Assembly: GCA_030832645.1 (NCBI GenBank)
Contig: JAURIR010000006.1
Coordinates: 1-56,382, forward strand
DNA length: 56,382 nucleotides
Source of the DNA: Chitinophagales bacterium
GTDB lineage: Bacteria; Bacteroidota; Bacteroidia; Chitinophagales; Chitinophagaceae
Direction: 5' to 3'
The notes under the pieces were generated by a model. That model was not told the DNA's origin, made no database searches, and saw only the letters and a program-made list of their open reading frames with translations. This document shows positions 42,177-50,823 of this stretch, one piece after another. Positions within the stretch are counted from its first letter, which is position 1, and each line of letters starts with the position of its first letter. Position numbers and translations under genes: made by a program.

Positions 42177-42941
42177 TCAGCGCGGGTTGGGAACTATGGA
42201 TCCTGCATGAACGGCCTGACATATATCGTTGATGAGCCCTGGATCTTTCTCAATAGCATTTCCGACTACAATCATATCAGCACCAGCTTTACAATTGGTA
42301 TAGGCTTTTTCGGGATGAAGTATTCCTCCTCCAACAATCAAAGGAATTTGGGTGTGTGAGGAAACTGCTTGAATCATTGATTCTTTGATGGGGTGTTTTG
42401 CACCACTTCCCGCATCCATGTACAATAATTTAAGTCCGAGCATTTCCCCTGCCAAAGCAGTGCAAAGTGCTATCTCGTTTTTATCACTCGGAATGGGGTT
42501 GGCATTGCTAATGTAGGAAACTGTTGTGGGTGCACCACCGTCTATCAACATATAACCGGTTGGGATCACTTCCAGTCCACTCTTTTTAACGGCTGGAGCA
42601 GAGATGACATGTTGGCCAATAAGCAACTCAGGATTTCTGCCGGAAATCAACGACAAATAGAGAAGCGCATCAGCATAGGGCGTGATTTGCGAGGGGCTAC
42701 CCGGAAAGAGCAATACAGGTATATCGCAGGAAGCTTTGATGTGTTGAACAAGCTCGTCTAAGTGATCACTCACTACCAAACTACCACCAACAAAAATGAA
42801 ATCAACTTTCGATGAAGTACACAATGCAATCAATTCATCTGCTTTCTTCAAAGAAGTTTTATCAGGGTCTACAAGAACAGTAAATGCTTTCTTGTTTTCA
42901 CTTTTTAATTGGACTATTTTACCATAGGTTGACGTGAGCAT
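42177..42941 (-). CDS. Geranylgeranylglyceryl-phosphate synthase family protein
   Basis: A 254-residue (beta/alpha)8 prenyltransferase of the GGGPS/PcrB family. VLVDPDKTSLKKADELI and FVGGSLVVSDHLD bind glycerol-1-phosphate and Mg; LLFPGSPSQIT, YMLIDGGAPTTV, LLYMDAGSGAKHPI, PLIVGGGI and AGADMIVVGN complete the barrel. Best known from archaeal ether-lipid synthesis; Bacteroidota carry a bacterial branch of unknown physiological role. It is upstream of the arg operon on the same strand but separated by a long leader. Confidence 0.92.
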   Translation of the reverse strand: MLTSTYGKIVQLKSENKKAFTVLVDPDKTSLKKADELIALCTSSKVDFIFVGGSLVVSDHLDELVQHIKASCDIPVLLFPGSPSQITPYADALLYLSLISGRNPELLIGQHVISAPAVKKSGLEVIPTGYMLIDGGAPTTVSYISNANPIPSDKNEIALCTALAGEMLGLKLLYMDAGSGAKHPIKESMIQAVSSHTQIPLIVGGGILHPEKAYTNCKAGADMIVVGNAIEKDPGLINDICQAVHAGSIVPNPR

Positions 42942-43151
42942 GTGTGGGGTCTTCTAGTGCAAATGTGCGAAAAACTTTGCTAGAAATCATGAAAAATCGG
43001 GCCTTTCATCAAATTAAGTAATTCAGGTCATTTCACGCGATGTTTCTGGGTCATTTAACATCCTATTTATTTTTCTCTATTTGACCAAAATTTTTTTTAC
43101 CAAAAAAGTGCAAAAAATAGCAAATTCAATCCCCTTGCGGATTGTTGTAGT

Positions 43152-43170
43152 TATCAACAGGGTGTTGATA
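43152..43170. promoter_or_regulatory. Palindromic operator-like site upstream of nrdJ
   Basis: TATCAACA-GGG-TGTTGATA, a perfect 8-bp inverted repeat with a 3-bp spacer, ending 8 bp before the -33 box of the nrdJ promoter. It does not resemble the NrdR box. Probably a regulator site. Confidence 0.45.
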
Positions 43171-43178
43171 TTTAAGGG

Positions 43179-43209
43179 TTTGAAAAGACAGTGAGCGGGG
43201 ATATTTTCG
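43179..43209 (+). promoter_or_regulatory. Promoter of nrdJ
   Basis: TTTG (43179-43182), 19 bp, TATTTTCG (43202-43209): a near-ideal Bacteroidota promoter. It is flanked by the inverted repeat GACAGT (43187-43192) / ACTGTC (43213-43218). The leader is about 50 nt to ATG 43264. Elsewhere in the 322-bp gap I see A/T-rich DNA and no B12-riboswitch signature. Confidence 0.6.
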
Positions 43210-43263
43210 TTGACTGTCCAAAAACAAAAAAACAGTTCATAAAAACATTACATACGACGCAAT

Positions 43264-46200
43264 ATGCCCAACAAAACCAGCACTAAGAATCCAGGACTAA
43301 AATTCCAAAGACAATTCACCAATGACAATGTGAATGTTGTTGAAATGTTCGAGTACGATTACAGAACATCCGTCATCAGAAATCCAACTGGTGAGGTAGT
43401 ATTTGAAATGACCAATGTGGAAGTTCCAAAGCAATGGAGTCAGATTGCCACTGATATCCTCGCTCAAAAATATTTTAGGAAAGCAGGTGTTCCACAACCC
43501 GATGGTTCATTGGGAAGAGAAACTTCTGCAAAGCAGGTGGCACACCGTATGGCCAATTGCTGGAGGGTGTGGGGAGAGCGTTATGGATATTTTGCTTCTT
43601 CACAGGATGCCCAAATTTTCTACGAAGAGTTGGTGTATTGTATTTTGAATCAGGCATGCGTTCCTAATTCACCTCAGTGGTTCAATACCGGTTTGCACGA
43701 AAGCTACGGTATCAAAGGAAAACCACAAGGGCATTATTATGTTGATCAAAACGATGGACAGTTAAAGAAGTCAACTTCTGCATACGAGCGTCCACAACCA
43801 CATGCATGTTTCATATTGAGTGTAGACGATGATTTGGTGAACGAAGGTGGCATCATGGATTTGTGGGTACGTGAAGCAAGAATTTTCAAATACGGTTCTG
43901 GTGTTGGAACCAACTTCTCCAATTTACGTGGAGAAGGTGAAAAGCTCAGCGGTGGGGGTACATCCTCTGGATTGATGAGCTTCTTAAAAATTGGCGACCG
44001 TGCAGCCGGAGCAATCAAGAGCGGTGGAACCACTCGTCGTGCTGCCAAAATGGTTTGCTTGGATTTGGATCATCCTGAAATTGAAACCTTCATCGATTGG
44101 AAAGTAGAAGAAGAGAAGAAAGTGGCAGCATTGATTGCTGCTGGATATTCCAGCGATTACGAAGGCGAAGCATATCGCACAGTTAGTGGACAGAACTCCA
44201 ACAACTCTGTAAGAATTCCAAATGAATTTTTTGAAAAATTAGCAAAAGGTGAAGATTGGGAATTGACTGGAAGAATGGATGGTAGAGTGATGAAGAAGAT
44301 TTCAGCCAAAGCATTGTGGGATAAAATTGCTTATGCTGCATGGCGTTGTGCTGATCCAGGAACACAATACGATACCACCATTAATGAGTGGCATACTTGT
44401 CCGAAAGGAGGAAGAATCAGAGCCTCCAATCCTTGCAGTGAGTACATGTTCCTAGATAACACAGCATGTAACCTTGCTTCTGCCAATCTTAGGAAGTTCT
44501 TCAACGAAAGCGATAACAGCTTTGATGTAAAAGGTTTCGAATACACCGTTCGTCTTTGGACAACTGTATTGGAAATTTCAGTTTTGATGGCGCAGTTTCC
44601 AAGTAAGGAAGTTGCACAACTTAGTTACGACTATCGTACACTAGGTTTGGGCTATGCGAACCTCGGAAGTATGTTGATGGTAAGTGGCATTCCTTACGAC
44701 AGCGAAGAGGCAAGAGGAATTGCAGGAGCGATCACTGCTATCATGACCGGTATTTCTTATAAAACATCTGCAGAGATTGCAGGTATCTTGGGAGCCTTCC
44801 CTCGTTACGATGAGAACAAGGAAGACATGATGCGTGTAATGAGAAACCACCGTGCTGCTGCATACGATGCAGAAGATGCATATGTGGGATTGAGCATCAC
44901 TCCTCAAGGAATCAACGCAAAGGATTGTCCTGATTACTTGCTGAAAGCAGCTTGCAAAGCTTGGGACGATGCGGTGGAGTACGGAGAGAAATATGGATAC
45001 CGCAATGCACAGACTACTGTAATTGCACCAACAGGAACCATTGGGTTGGTAATGGATTGCGATACAACCGGTGTAGAGCCTGATTTTGCATTGGTAAAAT
45101 TCAAAAAACTTTCTGGTGGTGGATACTTTAAAATCATCAACCAGTCAGTACCTCAGGCATTGGCGAATTTAAAATATAGCGAAGCTGAGCAAGATGCTAT
45201 TATTAAATACGCAGTAGGTGCTGCAAGTTTTGCAGGTGCTCCATTCATCAACCATCAAACATTGAGCGAGAAAGGTTTCATTGCCGATGAAATCAAGAAA
45301 TTAGATGAAGCAGTAATTTCTGCTTTTGAAGTTGGTTTCGTTTTCAATGTATATACACTTGGTGAAGAGTGTTTGCAGCGTTTAGGTTTCAAGCCCGAAC
45401 AATATTTCAATTTCGATTGGAGCTTATTGAAGGCTCTTGGATTCACAGGTGCTGAAATTGATGCAGCGAATGATTATGTATGTGGAACAATGACCATCGA
45501 AGGCGCACCACATTTGAAAGAGGAGCACTATCCGGTATTTGATTGTGCCAACAAGTGCGGTAAGAAAGGAGAGCGTTACATCCATCCGCATGGACACATC
45601 CGTATGATGGCGGCTACACAGCCATTCATAAGTGGAGCGATTTCTAAAACAATCAACCTTCCGAACGAAGCCAATATCAATGAAATCGCAGATTGTTATC
45701 ATTTGAGTTGGGAACTTGGATTGAAAGCATGTGCATTGTACCGTGATGGATCCAAGCTCAGTCAGCCGCTCAGTAATAAGAGCGATAGCAAAGCCGACGA
45801 AGAAACAGCAAACGAATCAACCGACAGCCAATTCATTGATGTAGGAAAACTTACTGTAGATGAATTGCTGGATGAATTACAAAAGAGAATGCAAGCTTCT
45901 CCTGATACCAAGTTGAAGCGTCAGTTATCCAGAATCGTTGAACGTAAATCACTTCCTGCAAAGAGAAGAGGCTTTACACAGAAAGCGAGAATCAACGGCC
46001 AAACTATTTTCTTGCGTACGGGTGAATTCGATGATAATACATTGGGTGAGATCTTCATCGATCTTGCAAAAGAAGGATCTACCTTGCGCAGCTTGATGAA
46101 CTGTTTTGCCATTGCAGTGTCTGTTGGTTTGCAATACGGTGTACCATTGGAAGAGTTTGTAGAGAAGTTTGTGTTCACCAAGTTTGAACCAGCCGGTATG

Positions 46201-46581
46201 GTAGATCATCCAAATATCAAATCAACAACTTCCATCGTAGACTTTGTATTCCGTTGCTTGGCATACGAATACCTCGATAGAACTGATTTGGTACATGTAT
46301 TGGACAGACCCGAAGTAATGAATACTGGCAACGATGAATGGGATGATCAACCCGAAAGCAAGCCAGAGTTGTCGGATGTGAGAGTGATTGCTTCTTCTGC
46401 AGTTCCTGCACCCAAACCACAAAAAACATCTGTTGCAGTAAAAGCGGATAACAGCACACAAGAATACATGAAGAGTATGCAAAGTGATGCACCCGCTTGT
46501 AACACTTGCGGACACATCACAGTGAGAAGCGGCACTTGTTACAAATGCTTGAATTGTGGCAATAGCATGGGTTGCAGTTAA
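43264..46581 (+). CDS. nrdJ: Vitamin B12-dependent (class II) ribonucleotide reductase
   Basis: A 1105-residue enzyme that makes deoxynucleotides using adenosylcobalamin. The ten-stranded barrel carries ACVPNSPQWFNTGLH, GSGVGTNFSNLRG, SNPCSEYMFLDNTACNLASA (active-site region) and IAPTGTIGLVMDCDTTGVEP. After the core come a charged linker (about 850-880) and a TSCPD-type domain (LRSLMNCFAIAVSVGLQYG). The C-terminal tail has two Cys pairs and ends CLNCGNSMGCS, likely for re-reduction or metal binding. Activity does not require oxygen, fitting microaerobic tolerance. No nrdA/B is in the window. Confidence 0.96.
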   Translation: MPNKTSTKNPGLKFQRQFTNDNVNVVEMFEYDYRTSVIRNPTGEVVFEMTNVEVPKQWSQIATDILAQKYFRKAGVPQPDGSLGRETSAKQVAHRMANCWRVWGERYGYFASSQDAQIFYEELVYCILNQACVPNSPQWFNTGLHESYGIKGKPQGHYYVDQNDGQLKKSTSAYERPQPHACFILSVDDDLVNEGGIMDLWVREARIFKYGSGVGTNFSNLRGEGEKLSGGGTSSGLMSFLKIGDRAAGAIKSGGTTRRAAKMVCLDLDHPEIETFIDWKVEEEKKVAALIAAGYSSDYEGEAYRTVSGQNSNNSVRIPNEFFEKLAKGEDWELTGRMDGRVMKKISAKALWDKIAYAAWRCADPGTQYDTTINEWHTCPKGGRIRASNPCSEYMFLDNTACNLASANLRKFFNESDNSFDVKGFEYTVRLWTTVLEISVLMAQFPSKEVAQLSYDYRTLGLGYANLGSMLMVSGIPYDSEEARGIAGAITAIMTGISYKTSAEIAGILGAFPRYDENKEDMMRVMRNHRAAAYDAEDAYVGLSITPQGINAKDCPDYLLKAACKAWDDAVEYGEKYGYRNAQTTVIAPTGTIGLVMDCDTTGVEPDFALVKFKKLSGGGYFKIINQSVPQALANLKYSEAEQDAIIKYAVGAASFAGAPFINHQTLSEKGFIADEIKKLDEAVISAFEVGFVFNVYTLGEECLQRLGFKPEQYFNFDWSLLKALGFTGAEIDAANDYVCGTMTIEGAPHLKEEHYPVFDCANKCGKKGERYIHPHGHIRMMAATQPFISGAISKTINLPNEANINEIADCYHLSWELGLKACALYRDGSKLSQPLSNKSDSKADEETANESTDSQFIDVGKLTVDELLDELQKRMQASPDTKLKRQLSRIVERKSLPAKRRGFTQKARINGQTIFLRTGEFDDNTLGEIFIDLAKEGSTLRSLMNCFAIAVSVGLQYGVPLEEFVEKFVFTKFEPAGMVDHPNIKSTTSIVDFVFRCLAYEYLDRTDLVHVLDRPEVMNTGNDEWDDQPESKPELSDVRVIASSAVPAPKPQKTSVAVKADNSTQEYMKSMQSDAPACNTCGHITVRSGTCYKCLNCGNSMGCS

Positions 46582-46590
46582 TAGAAATCA

Positions 46591-47070
46591 GTGAAGCTAA
46601 AAATAAGTTATCAAAAAGGAAAGGTACTGCAGGCTCTGCGGTACCATTTCATTTCTATGAGGGAGATCAAAATCTTGATCATCCTAGTCAATGTTTTTGC
46701 ATTGTTTGCTGCAGTAATGTTTTCCATGGAAATGATTTCTCCATTGCCCTTTTTGATGAGTTCCGTACTTTGGATATCAATGATGGTCGCCTTTTGGATA
46801 TGGCTGCCTGCATTGATTTATAGAAAGAGTAAAACTTTTCAAGATCAGTTTGAAGTGTCTATCGAAGAACAGCACTTCTTTATTGAAACATCAAGTGGAA
46901 AGAAATCGTGGGCATGGAGAGAATTCAACCGCTATTACGAAACCCCTGGATTTTTTCATTTGTATTTTGATGCAAAAAGTTTTTTTCTTGTTCCCAAGGA
47001 TGCTTTCCATTCGCAAGAGGAATTGGAGAAAGCACGAGAAATTTTTCGGAATAATATTGGTAGAAACTAG
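46591..47070 (+). CDS. Small membrane protein with YcxB-like domain
   Basis: 159 residues, starting at GTG 46591 (KLKISYQKGKVLQALRYHF), 9 bp after the nrdJ stop. Two hydrophobic segments (about 27-45 and 52-72) are followed by a soluble domain of the YcxB type (FEVSIEEQHFFIETSSGKK, WREFNRYYETPGFFHLYF). The N-terminal segment before the first span is conserved in Bacteroidota relatives as I remember them, which supports the GTG start over the internal ATG. Function unknown. Its stop shares CTAG with the convergent GNAT gene. Confidence 0.75.
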   Translation: MKLKISYQKGKVLQALRYHFISMREIKILIILVNVFALFAAVMFSMEMISPLPFLMSSVLWISMMVAFWIWLPALIYRKSKTFQDQFEVSIEEQHFFIETSSGKKSWAWREFNRYYETPGFFHLYFDAKSFFLVPKDAFHSQEELEKAREIFRNNIGRN

Positions 47071-47498
47071 ATGAGGTTCTTCCTCATTTCCACATGGGGG
47101 AGGGTGACTTCAATAAATTCATCACCGTAGGTGGAGTAACCTATCTTTTCATAGAACGACTCGGCCGTTTTTCTAGCATGCATGGTTATGGTCTTGAATC
47201 CTGCATCTCTGGCAACATGTTCGGCAAATTGCATGATGGCGTGCCCAATACCGTTTCTTTGCATTTTTTGATGCACCGCCATCTGGCGAAGCTTACACAA
47301 AGTGGGTGAAATTTTTGTGAGAATACAGCAGGCAACGAGGTCGTCGTCTTCGAATGCACCGATCAATATATCATCTTTCTCATTTTTCAGGTCCTCCTCC
47401 GTAAAATGAAGGCCAAGTGGTTTGCGGAGGATGTCCATCCTCAATTGAACCATTTGTTCATACGCTGGAGATCCGTGATCGATGATCTTGATTGGCAT
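47067..47498 (-). CDS. GNAT family N-acetyltransferase
   Basis: A 143-residue acetyltransferase. QMAVHQKMQRNGIGHAIMQF is the acetyl-CoA loop (QxxGxG/A type), followed by TMHARKTAESFYEKIGYSTY, typical of the fold. Overall it resembles ElaA/PhnO-type proteins. I chose ATG 47498 (MPIKIIDHG); a longer in-frame ORF to 47540 starts with an unlikely polar segment. Substrate unknown. Confidence 0.82.
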   Translation of the reverse strand: MPIKIIDHGSPAYEQMVQLRMDILRKPLGLHFTEEDLKNEKDDILIGAFEDDDLVACCILTKISPTLCKLRQMAVHQKMQRNGIGHAIMQFAEHVARDAGFKTITMHARKTAESFYEKIGYSTYGDEFIEVTLPHVEMRKNLI

Positions 47499-47686
47499 GC
47501 TACAAATTAAATTATTTCTTCCTGTATTCGTAGAATTCAATTTCTTTTAAATCTTTTTTAGCAAATAAGTCGGATTATCCAGTGGTTGGTTTGTTTATAA
47601 TTGATTATCAACGAGTTGCATCTGTTTAATCTTCTAAATAATTTTTCACAAACCTTCAACAGATTATGTTTTTATTCCAAATAGTT

Positions 47687-47694
47687 TATTTTTG
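47687..47694 (+). promoter_or_regulatory. -7 element of acpP
   Basis: TATTTTTG, an exact TAnnTTTG match, 25 nt before ATG 47720. Confidence 0.55.
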
Positions 47695-47719
47695 CACCCA
47701 CAAACTAAAATAACAAACC

Positions 47720-47956
47720 ATGTCAGACATTGCAACAAGAGTAAAGAAAATTATTGTTGACAAATTAGGAGTAGATGAGAACGAGGTAAGCTCAGAAGCA
47801 TCTTTCACTAATGATCTTGGAGCTGATTCATTGGATACAGTGGAATTGATCATGGAATTCGAAAAGGAATTCAATATTTCAATCCCTGATGAGCAAGCTG
47901 AAACCATCACTACTGTTGGTCAGGCGATCACTTATCTAGAGGAGCATTCTAAGTAA
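47720..47956 (+). CDS. acpP: Acyl carrier protein
   Basis: The 78-residue acidic carrier of growing fatty acids. Ser37 in [15 protein letters not shown] receives the 4'-phosphopantetheine arm. fabF follows 29 bp later and rnc after that, the usual Bacteroidota acpP-fabF-rnc cluster. Confidence 0.98.
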   Translation: MSDIATRVKKIIVDKLGVDENEVSSEASFTNDLGADSLDTVELIMEFEKEFNISIPDEQAETITTVGQAITYLEEHSK

Positions 47957-47985
47957 GGGAACCCTTTCCTTTCTTGCTATCACAT

Positions 47986-49236
47986 ATGGAACTAAAAAGA
48001 GTTGTCGTCACCGGAATGGGTGCCATCACCCCCATCGGCAATACCGCAGAAGCGTATTGGGAGGGATTGTTGAATGGTACACCTGGTGCCAATAACATCA
48101 CTCTTTTTGATGCCTCCAAATTCAAAACACAGTTCGCCTGTGAGGTCAAAGGTTTCGATCCAGTAGCATACCTCGATAAAAAAGAGGCACGCAAAGTTGA
48201 TCGATTCACCCAACTCGCCCTTGTATCTAGTGATGAAGCCATCAAAGACGCTGGTATTTCCAAAGAAAATGTCAATCCGGATCGTGTTGGTGTTATCTTT
48301 TCAAGTGGTATCGGTGGACTACTTACTTTTCAGGAAGAAGTAATGGCCTATGCAAAAGGCGATGGAACACCTCGTTTCAACCCTTTCTTCATCCCCAAAA
48401 TGATTTTGGATATAGCTGCAGGCCATATCTCCATGCGACATGGATTCAGGGGTCCAAATTTTGCGGTAGTGAGTGCATGTGCATCTTCAACCCATGGAAT
48501 ACTGGAAGCTTTCAATTACATCCGTCTTGGAAAAGCAGATGCAATTGTTGCCGGAGGAAGCGAGGCAGTGATTTGTGATGCGGGTGTTGCGGGTTTCAAT
48601 GCCATGAAAGCGTTGAGTGAGCGCAACGATGATCCTACCACTGCGTCTCGACCATTTGATAAGGATCGAGATGGGTTTGTAATGGGCGAAGGAAGCGGTG
48701 CCGTTGTATTGGAAGAACTGGAGCACGCAGTAAAGCGCGGTGCAAAAATTTATGCAGAGATCGTAGGAGGTGGAGCGACTGCAGACGCTTATCATATTAC
48801 AGCACCTCATCCTGAAGGGTTGGGCGCATTGAATGTGATGCGTGTTGCATTGGAAGAAGCAGGTCTCCAACCGAGTGATATTGATTACATCAATGTTCAT
48901 GGTACTTCAACACCATTGGGAGATATTGCTGAAACCAAGGCAATTCTGCAAGTATTTGGGGAGCATGCGTACAACCTGAACATCAGCTCTACAAAATCGA
49001 TGACAGGACATTTATTGGGTGCTGCAGGAGCCATTGAAACCATAGCTTGCATCAATGCAGTAGTACACGATTGTGTACCTCCAACCATCAATCATTTTAC
49101 TGACGACGATCAACTCGATCCCAAACTCAATTTTACTTTCTGGAAGCCTCAAAAAAGAACCGTGAGGGCTGCTCTCAATAATACGTTTGGATTTGGCGGT
49201 CATAATGCATCTATCATTGTAAAGAAGTATCTTTAA
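47986..49236 (+). CDS. fabF: Beta-ketoacyl-ACP synthase II
   Basis: A 416-residue elongation condensing enzyme. The Cys-His-His triad is visible: Cys165 in VVSACASSTHG, His in NVHGTSTPLGD and His in KSMTGHLLGAAGA. The C-terminal GFGGHNASIIVKK is also typical. The start is ATG 47986 (MELKRVVVTG); a few in-frame residues upstream are rejected. Confidence 0.97.
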   Translation: MELKRVVVTGMGAITPIGNTAEAYWEGLLNGTPGANNITLFDASKFKTQFACEVKGFDPVAYLDKKEARKVDRFTQLALVSSDEAIKDAGISKENVNPDRVGVIFSSGIGGLLTFQEEVMAYAKGDGTPRFNPFFIPKMILDIAAGHISMRHGFRGPNFAVVSACASSTHGILEAFNYIRLGKADAIVAGGSEAVICDAGVAGFNAMKALSERNDDPTTASRPFDKDRDGFVMGEGSGAVVLEELEHAVKRGAKIYAEIVGGGATADAYHITAPHPEGLGALNVMRVALEEAGLQPSDIDYINVHGTSTPLGDIAETKAILQVFGEHAYNLNISSTKSMTGHLLGAAGAIETIACINAVVHDCVPPTINHFTDDDQLDPKLNFTFWKPQKRTVRAALNNTFGFGGHNASIIVKKYL

Positions 49237-49288
49237 AGAACTCTGAAGCAACAATTGATGTTGTTTCTTTAACGAAAGACCACATTGG

Positions 49289-49999
49289 GTGCTGTTTAGA
49301 CTTTATTATATTTTCAGTAATCGGAATCGAAAAGAATTTTTGACTCATCTCGTCAATCTGCTTGGATTCAGTCCTGGTAGAATTAGTTTATACATCGCTG
49401 CCCTTTCTCATCGTTCCGTCAAGGAAAAAGCAACCGATAACAACGAGCGACTTGAATATTTAGGAGATGCAATTCTTGGTGGAATCATCGCAGATTTCCT
49501 CTTCATGAAGTACCCCTACAAGGGAGAGGGGTTTCTTACAGAAATGAGGAGCAAGATGGTAAACCGTCAAATGTTGAATGATATTGCTATTCGCATGGGA
49601 TTGAAAAAAATCACTTCCTACAACAAACAAGATAGTTCGTTAAAGTCGAGTCAGATTTTTGGCAATGCCCTGGAAGCCTTGGTGGGAGCAATTTATATCG
49701 ATAAGGGGTACAAAGCAACCAAGCGATGGGTATTCAAGAAAATAATCATTCCTCATCTTTTTATGGATGACTTGGAGCAAATAGAAATCAATCAAAAAAA
49801 TAAATTGTACAGTTGGGCGAATAAATCCGGCAAACTTCTGGAGTTTGAAACCATTGATGAAAAAATGGAAAATGGAAGAAGATTATTTACCGTTGGTGCA
49901 ATCATAGACGGCGAGGTACTCGCAGAGGGAAGAGCGTTTAATAAAAAAGATGCAGGTCAAATTGCAGCGCAAAATGCGGTTGAAAAATTAAATCTTTAG
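49289..49999 (+). CDS. rnc: Ribonuclease III
   Basis: A 236-residue double-strand-specific endoribonuclease. The signature NNERLEYLGDAILG and the second acidic motif NALEALVGAIYIDKG form the Mg site. The C-terminal dsRBD ends NKKDAGQIAAQNAVEKLN. It appears to start at GTG 49289, 52 bp after fabF; no ATG fits. Last gene of the acpP-fabF-rnc cluster. Confidence 0.95.
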   Translation: MLFRLYYIFSNRNRKEFLTHLVNLLGFSPGRISLYIAALSHRSVKEKATDNNERLEYLGDAILGGIIADFLFMKYPYKGEGFLTEMRSKMVNRQMLNDIAIRMGLKKITSYNKQDSSLKSSQIFGNALEALVGAIYIDKGYKATKRWVFKKIIIPHLFMDDLEQIEINQKNKLYSWANKSGKLLEFETIDEKMENGRRLFTVGAIIDGEVLAEGRAFNKKDAGQIAAQNAVEKLNL

Positions 50000-50003
50000 G
50001 GTA

Positions 50004-50405
50004 TTAACTAATCTCCTGGCACAGTTCAATCAATACACCATTGGTGCATTTCGGATGTAGAAATACAATCCACTTATTATCGGCACCTTTTTTGGGAGTT
50101 TCGTTGATGAATTCAAATCCTTTTTCCTTCAACTCCTTAATTTTTTCATGGATGTCCATAACTGCAAAGGCAATATGGTGGATTCCTTCCCCTTTTTTAT
50201 GGATGAATTTTGAAATGACTCCTTCCGGATCCATTCCCTCCAATAATTCAATTTTACTTTCTCCTGATTGGAAAAATGCTGTTTTTACTTTTTCGGACGC
50301 TACTTCTTCCACTCTATAACAAGGAGTATCCAATAGCTTTTCAAAGAGTGGAATAGAGGTCGCCAGCGAGTTCACTGCAATGGCTATATGGTCAATTTTA
50401 TGCAT
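50004..50405 (-). CDS. mce: Methylmalonyl-CoA epimerase
   Basis: A 133-residue vicinal-oxygen-chelate protein interconverting (R)- and (S)-methylmalonyl-CoA, linking propionate and succinyl-CoA metabolism. HKIDHIAIAVNSL gives the first metal His, IELLEG a Glu, GIHHIAFAVMDI the second His and LIELCQ the last Glu. It acts with the B12-dependent mutase, which is not in the window. A TACTTTTA element (50413-50420, minus strand) may be its promoter. Confidence 0.93.
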   Translation of the reverse strand: MHKIDHIAIAVNSLATSIPLFEKLLDTPCYRVEEVASEKVKTAFFQSGESKIELLEGMDPEGVISKFIHKKGEGIHHIAFAVMDIHEKIKELKEKGFEFINETPKKGADNKWIVFLHPKCTNGVLIELCQEIS

Positions 50406-50447
50406 TGTTTAATAAAAGTACTACTCATTTGTTAAACGAGTATATGC

Positions 50448-50455
50448 TAACTTTG
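50448..50455 (+). promoter_or_regulatory. -7 element of the iscA-like gene
   Basis: TAACTTTG, an exact TAnnTTTG match, 17 nt before ATG 50473; a TTTG at 50428-50431 may be the -33 box. It is interleaved with the divergent mce promoter in a 67-bp gap. Confidence 0.5.
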
Positions 50456-50472
50456 TACTTCACTATTCGATT

Positions 50473-50823
50473 ATGGTAGAAGCGAATGTAATGTCAGGAA
50501 TATACATCAGTGAGAAAGCCAAGGAAAGGGTTACTCAATTGCTCTCGGAAGAGGGAAGGGGGGCTGATTATTTTGTGCGTGTAAGCGTAGTGAGCGGAGG
50601 CTGTTCGGGTCTTACCTATAAAATGGACTTTGACAATGAAGTAAAGCAGGGTGATCAGGTTTTTGAAGACAAAGGAATGAAACTGGTTACCGATCGAAAG
50701 AGTATACTTTACCTTTTTAATACGACGCTTGATTTTTCTGATGGATTGGCCGGCAAAGGTTTTTATTTTAACAATCCCAATGCCAACCGCACCTGTGCCT
50801 GCGGCGAGAGTTTCTCTGTTTAG
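50473..50823 (+). CDS. Iron-sulfur cluster assembly/carrier protein, IscA/SufA/ErpA type
   Basis: A 116-residue A-type Fe-S carrier. The three conserved Cys are present: one in VSGGCSGLTYKMDF and two in the C-terminal CACGESF. The start may be ATG 50473 or the later Met (50491, MSGIYIS), which matches the family N-terminus better. Its stop TAG overlaps the convergent T9SS gene's stop. No other suf or isc gene is adjacent. Confidence 0.93.
   Translation: MVEANVMSGIYISEKAKERVTQLLSEEGRGADYFVRVSVVSGGCSGLTYKMDFDNEVKQGDQVFEDKGMKLVTDRKSILYLFNTTLDFSDGLAGKGFYFNNPNANRTCACGESFSV

Noticed and set aside
43151-43159. DnaA-box-like TTATCAACA upstream of nrdJ
   Set aside because: Single site with one mismatch and part of a longer perfect palindrome; no cluster of boxes to suggest an origin.
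42942-43263. Cobalamin riboswitch upstream of nrdJ
   Set aside because: No B12-box-like sequence or suitable stem arrangement was seen; a normal promoter with a short leader fits the DNA.
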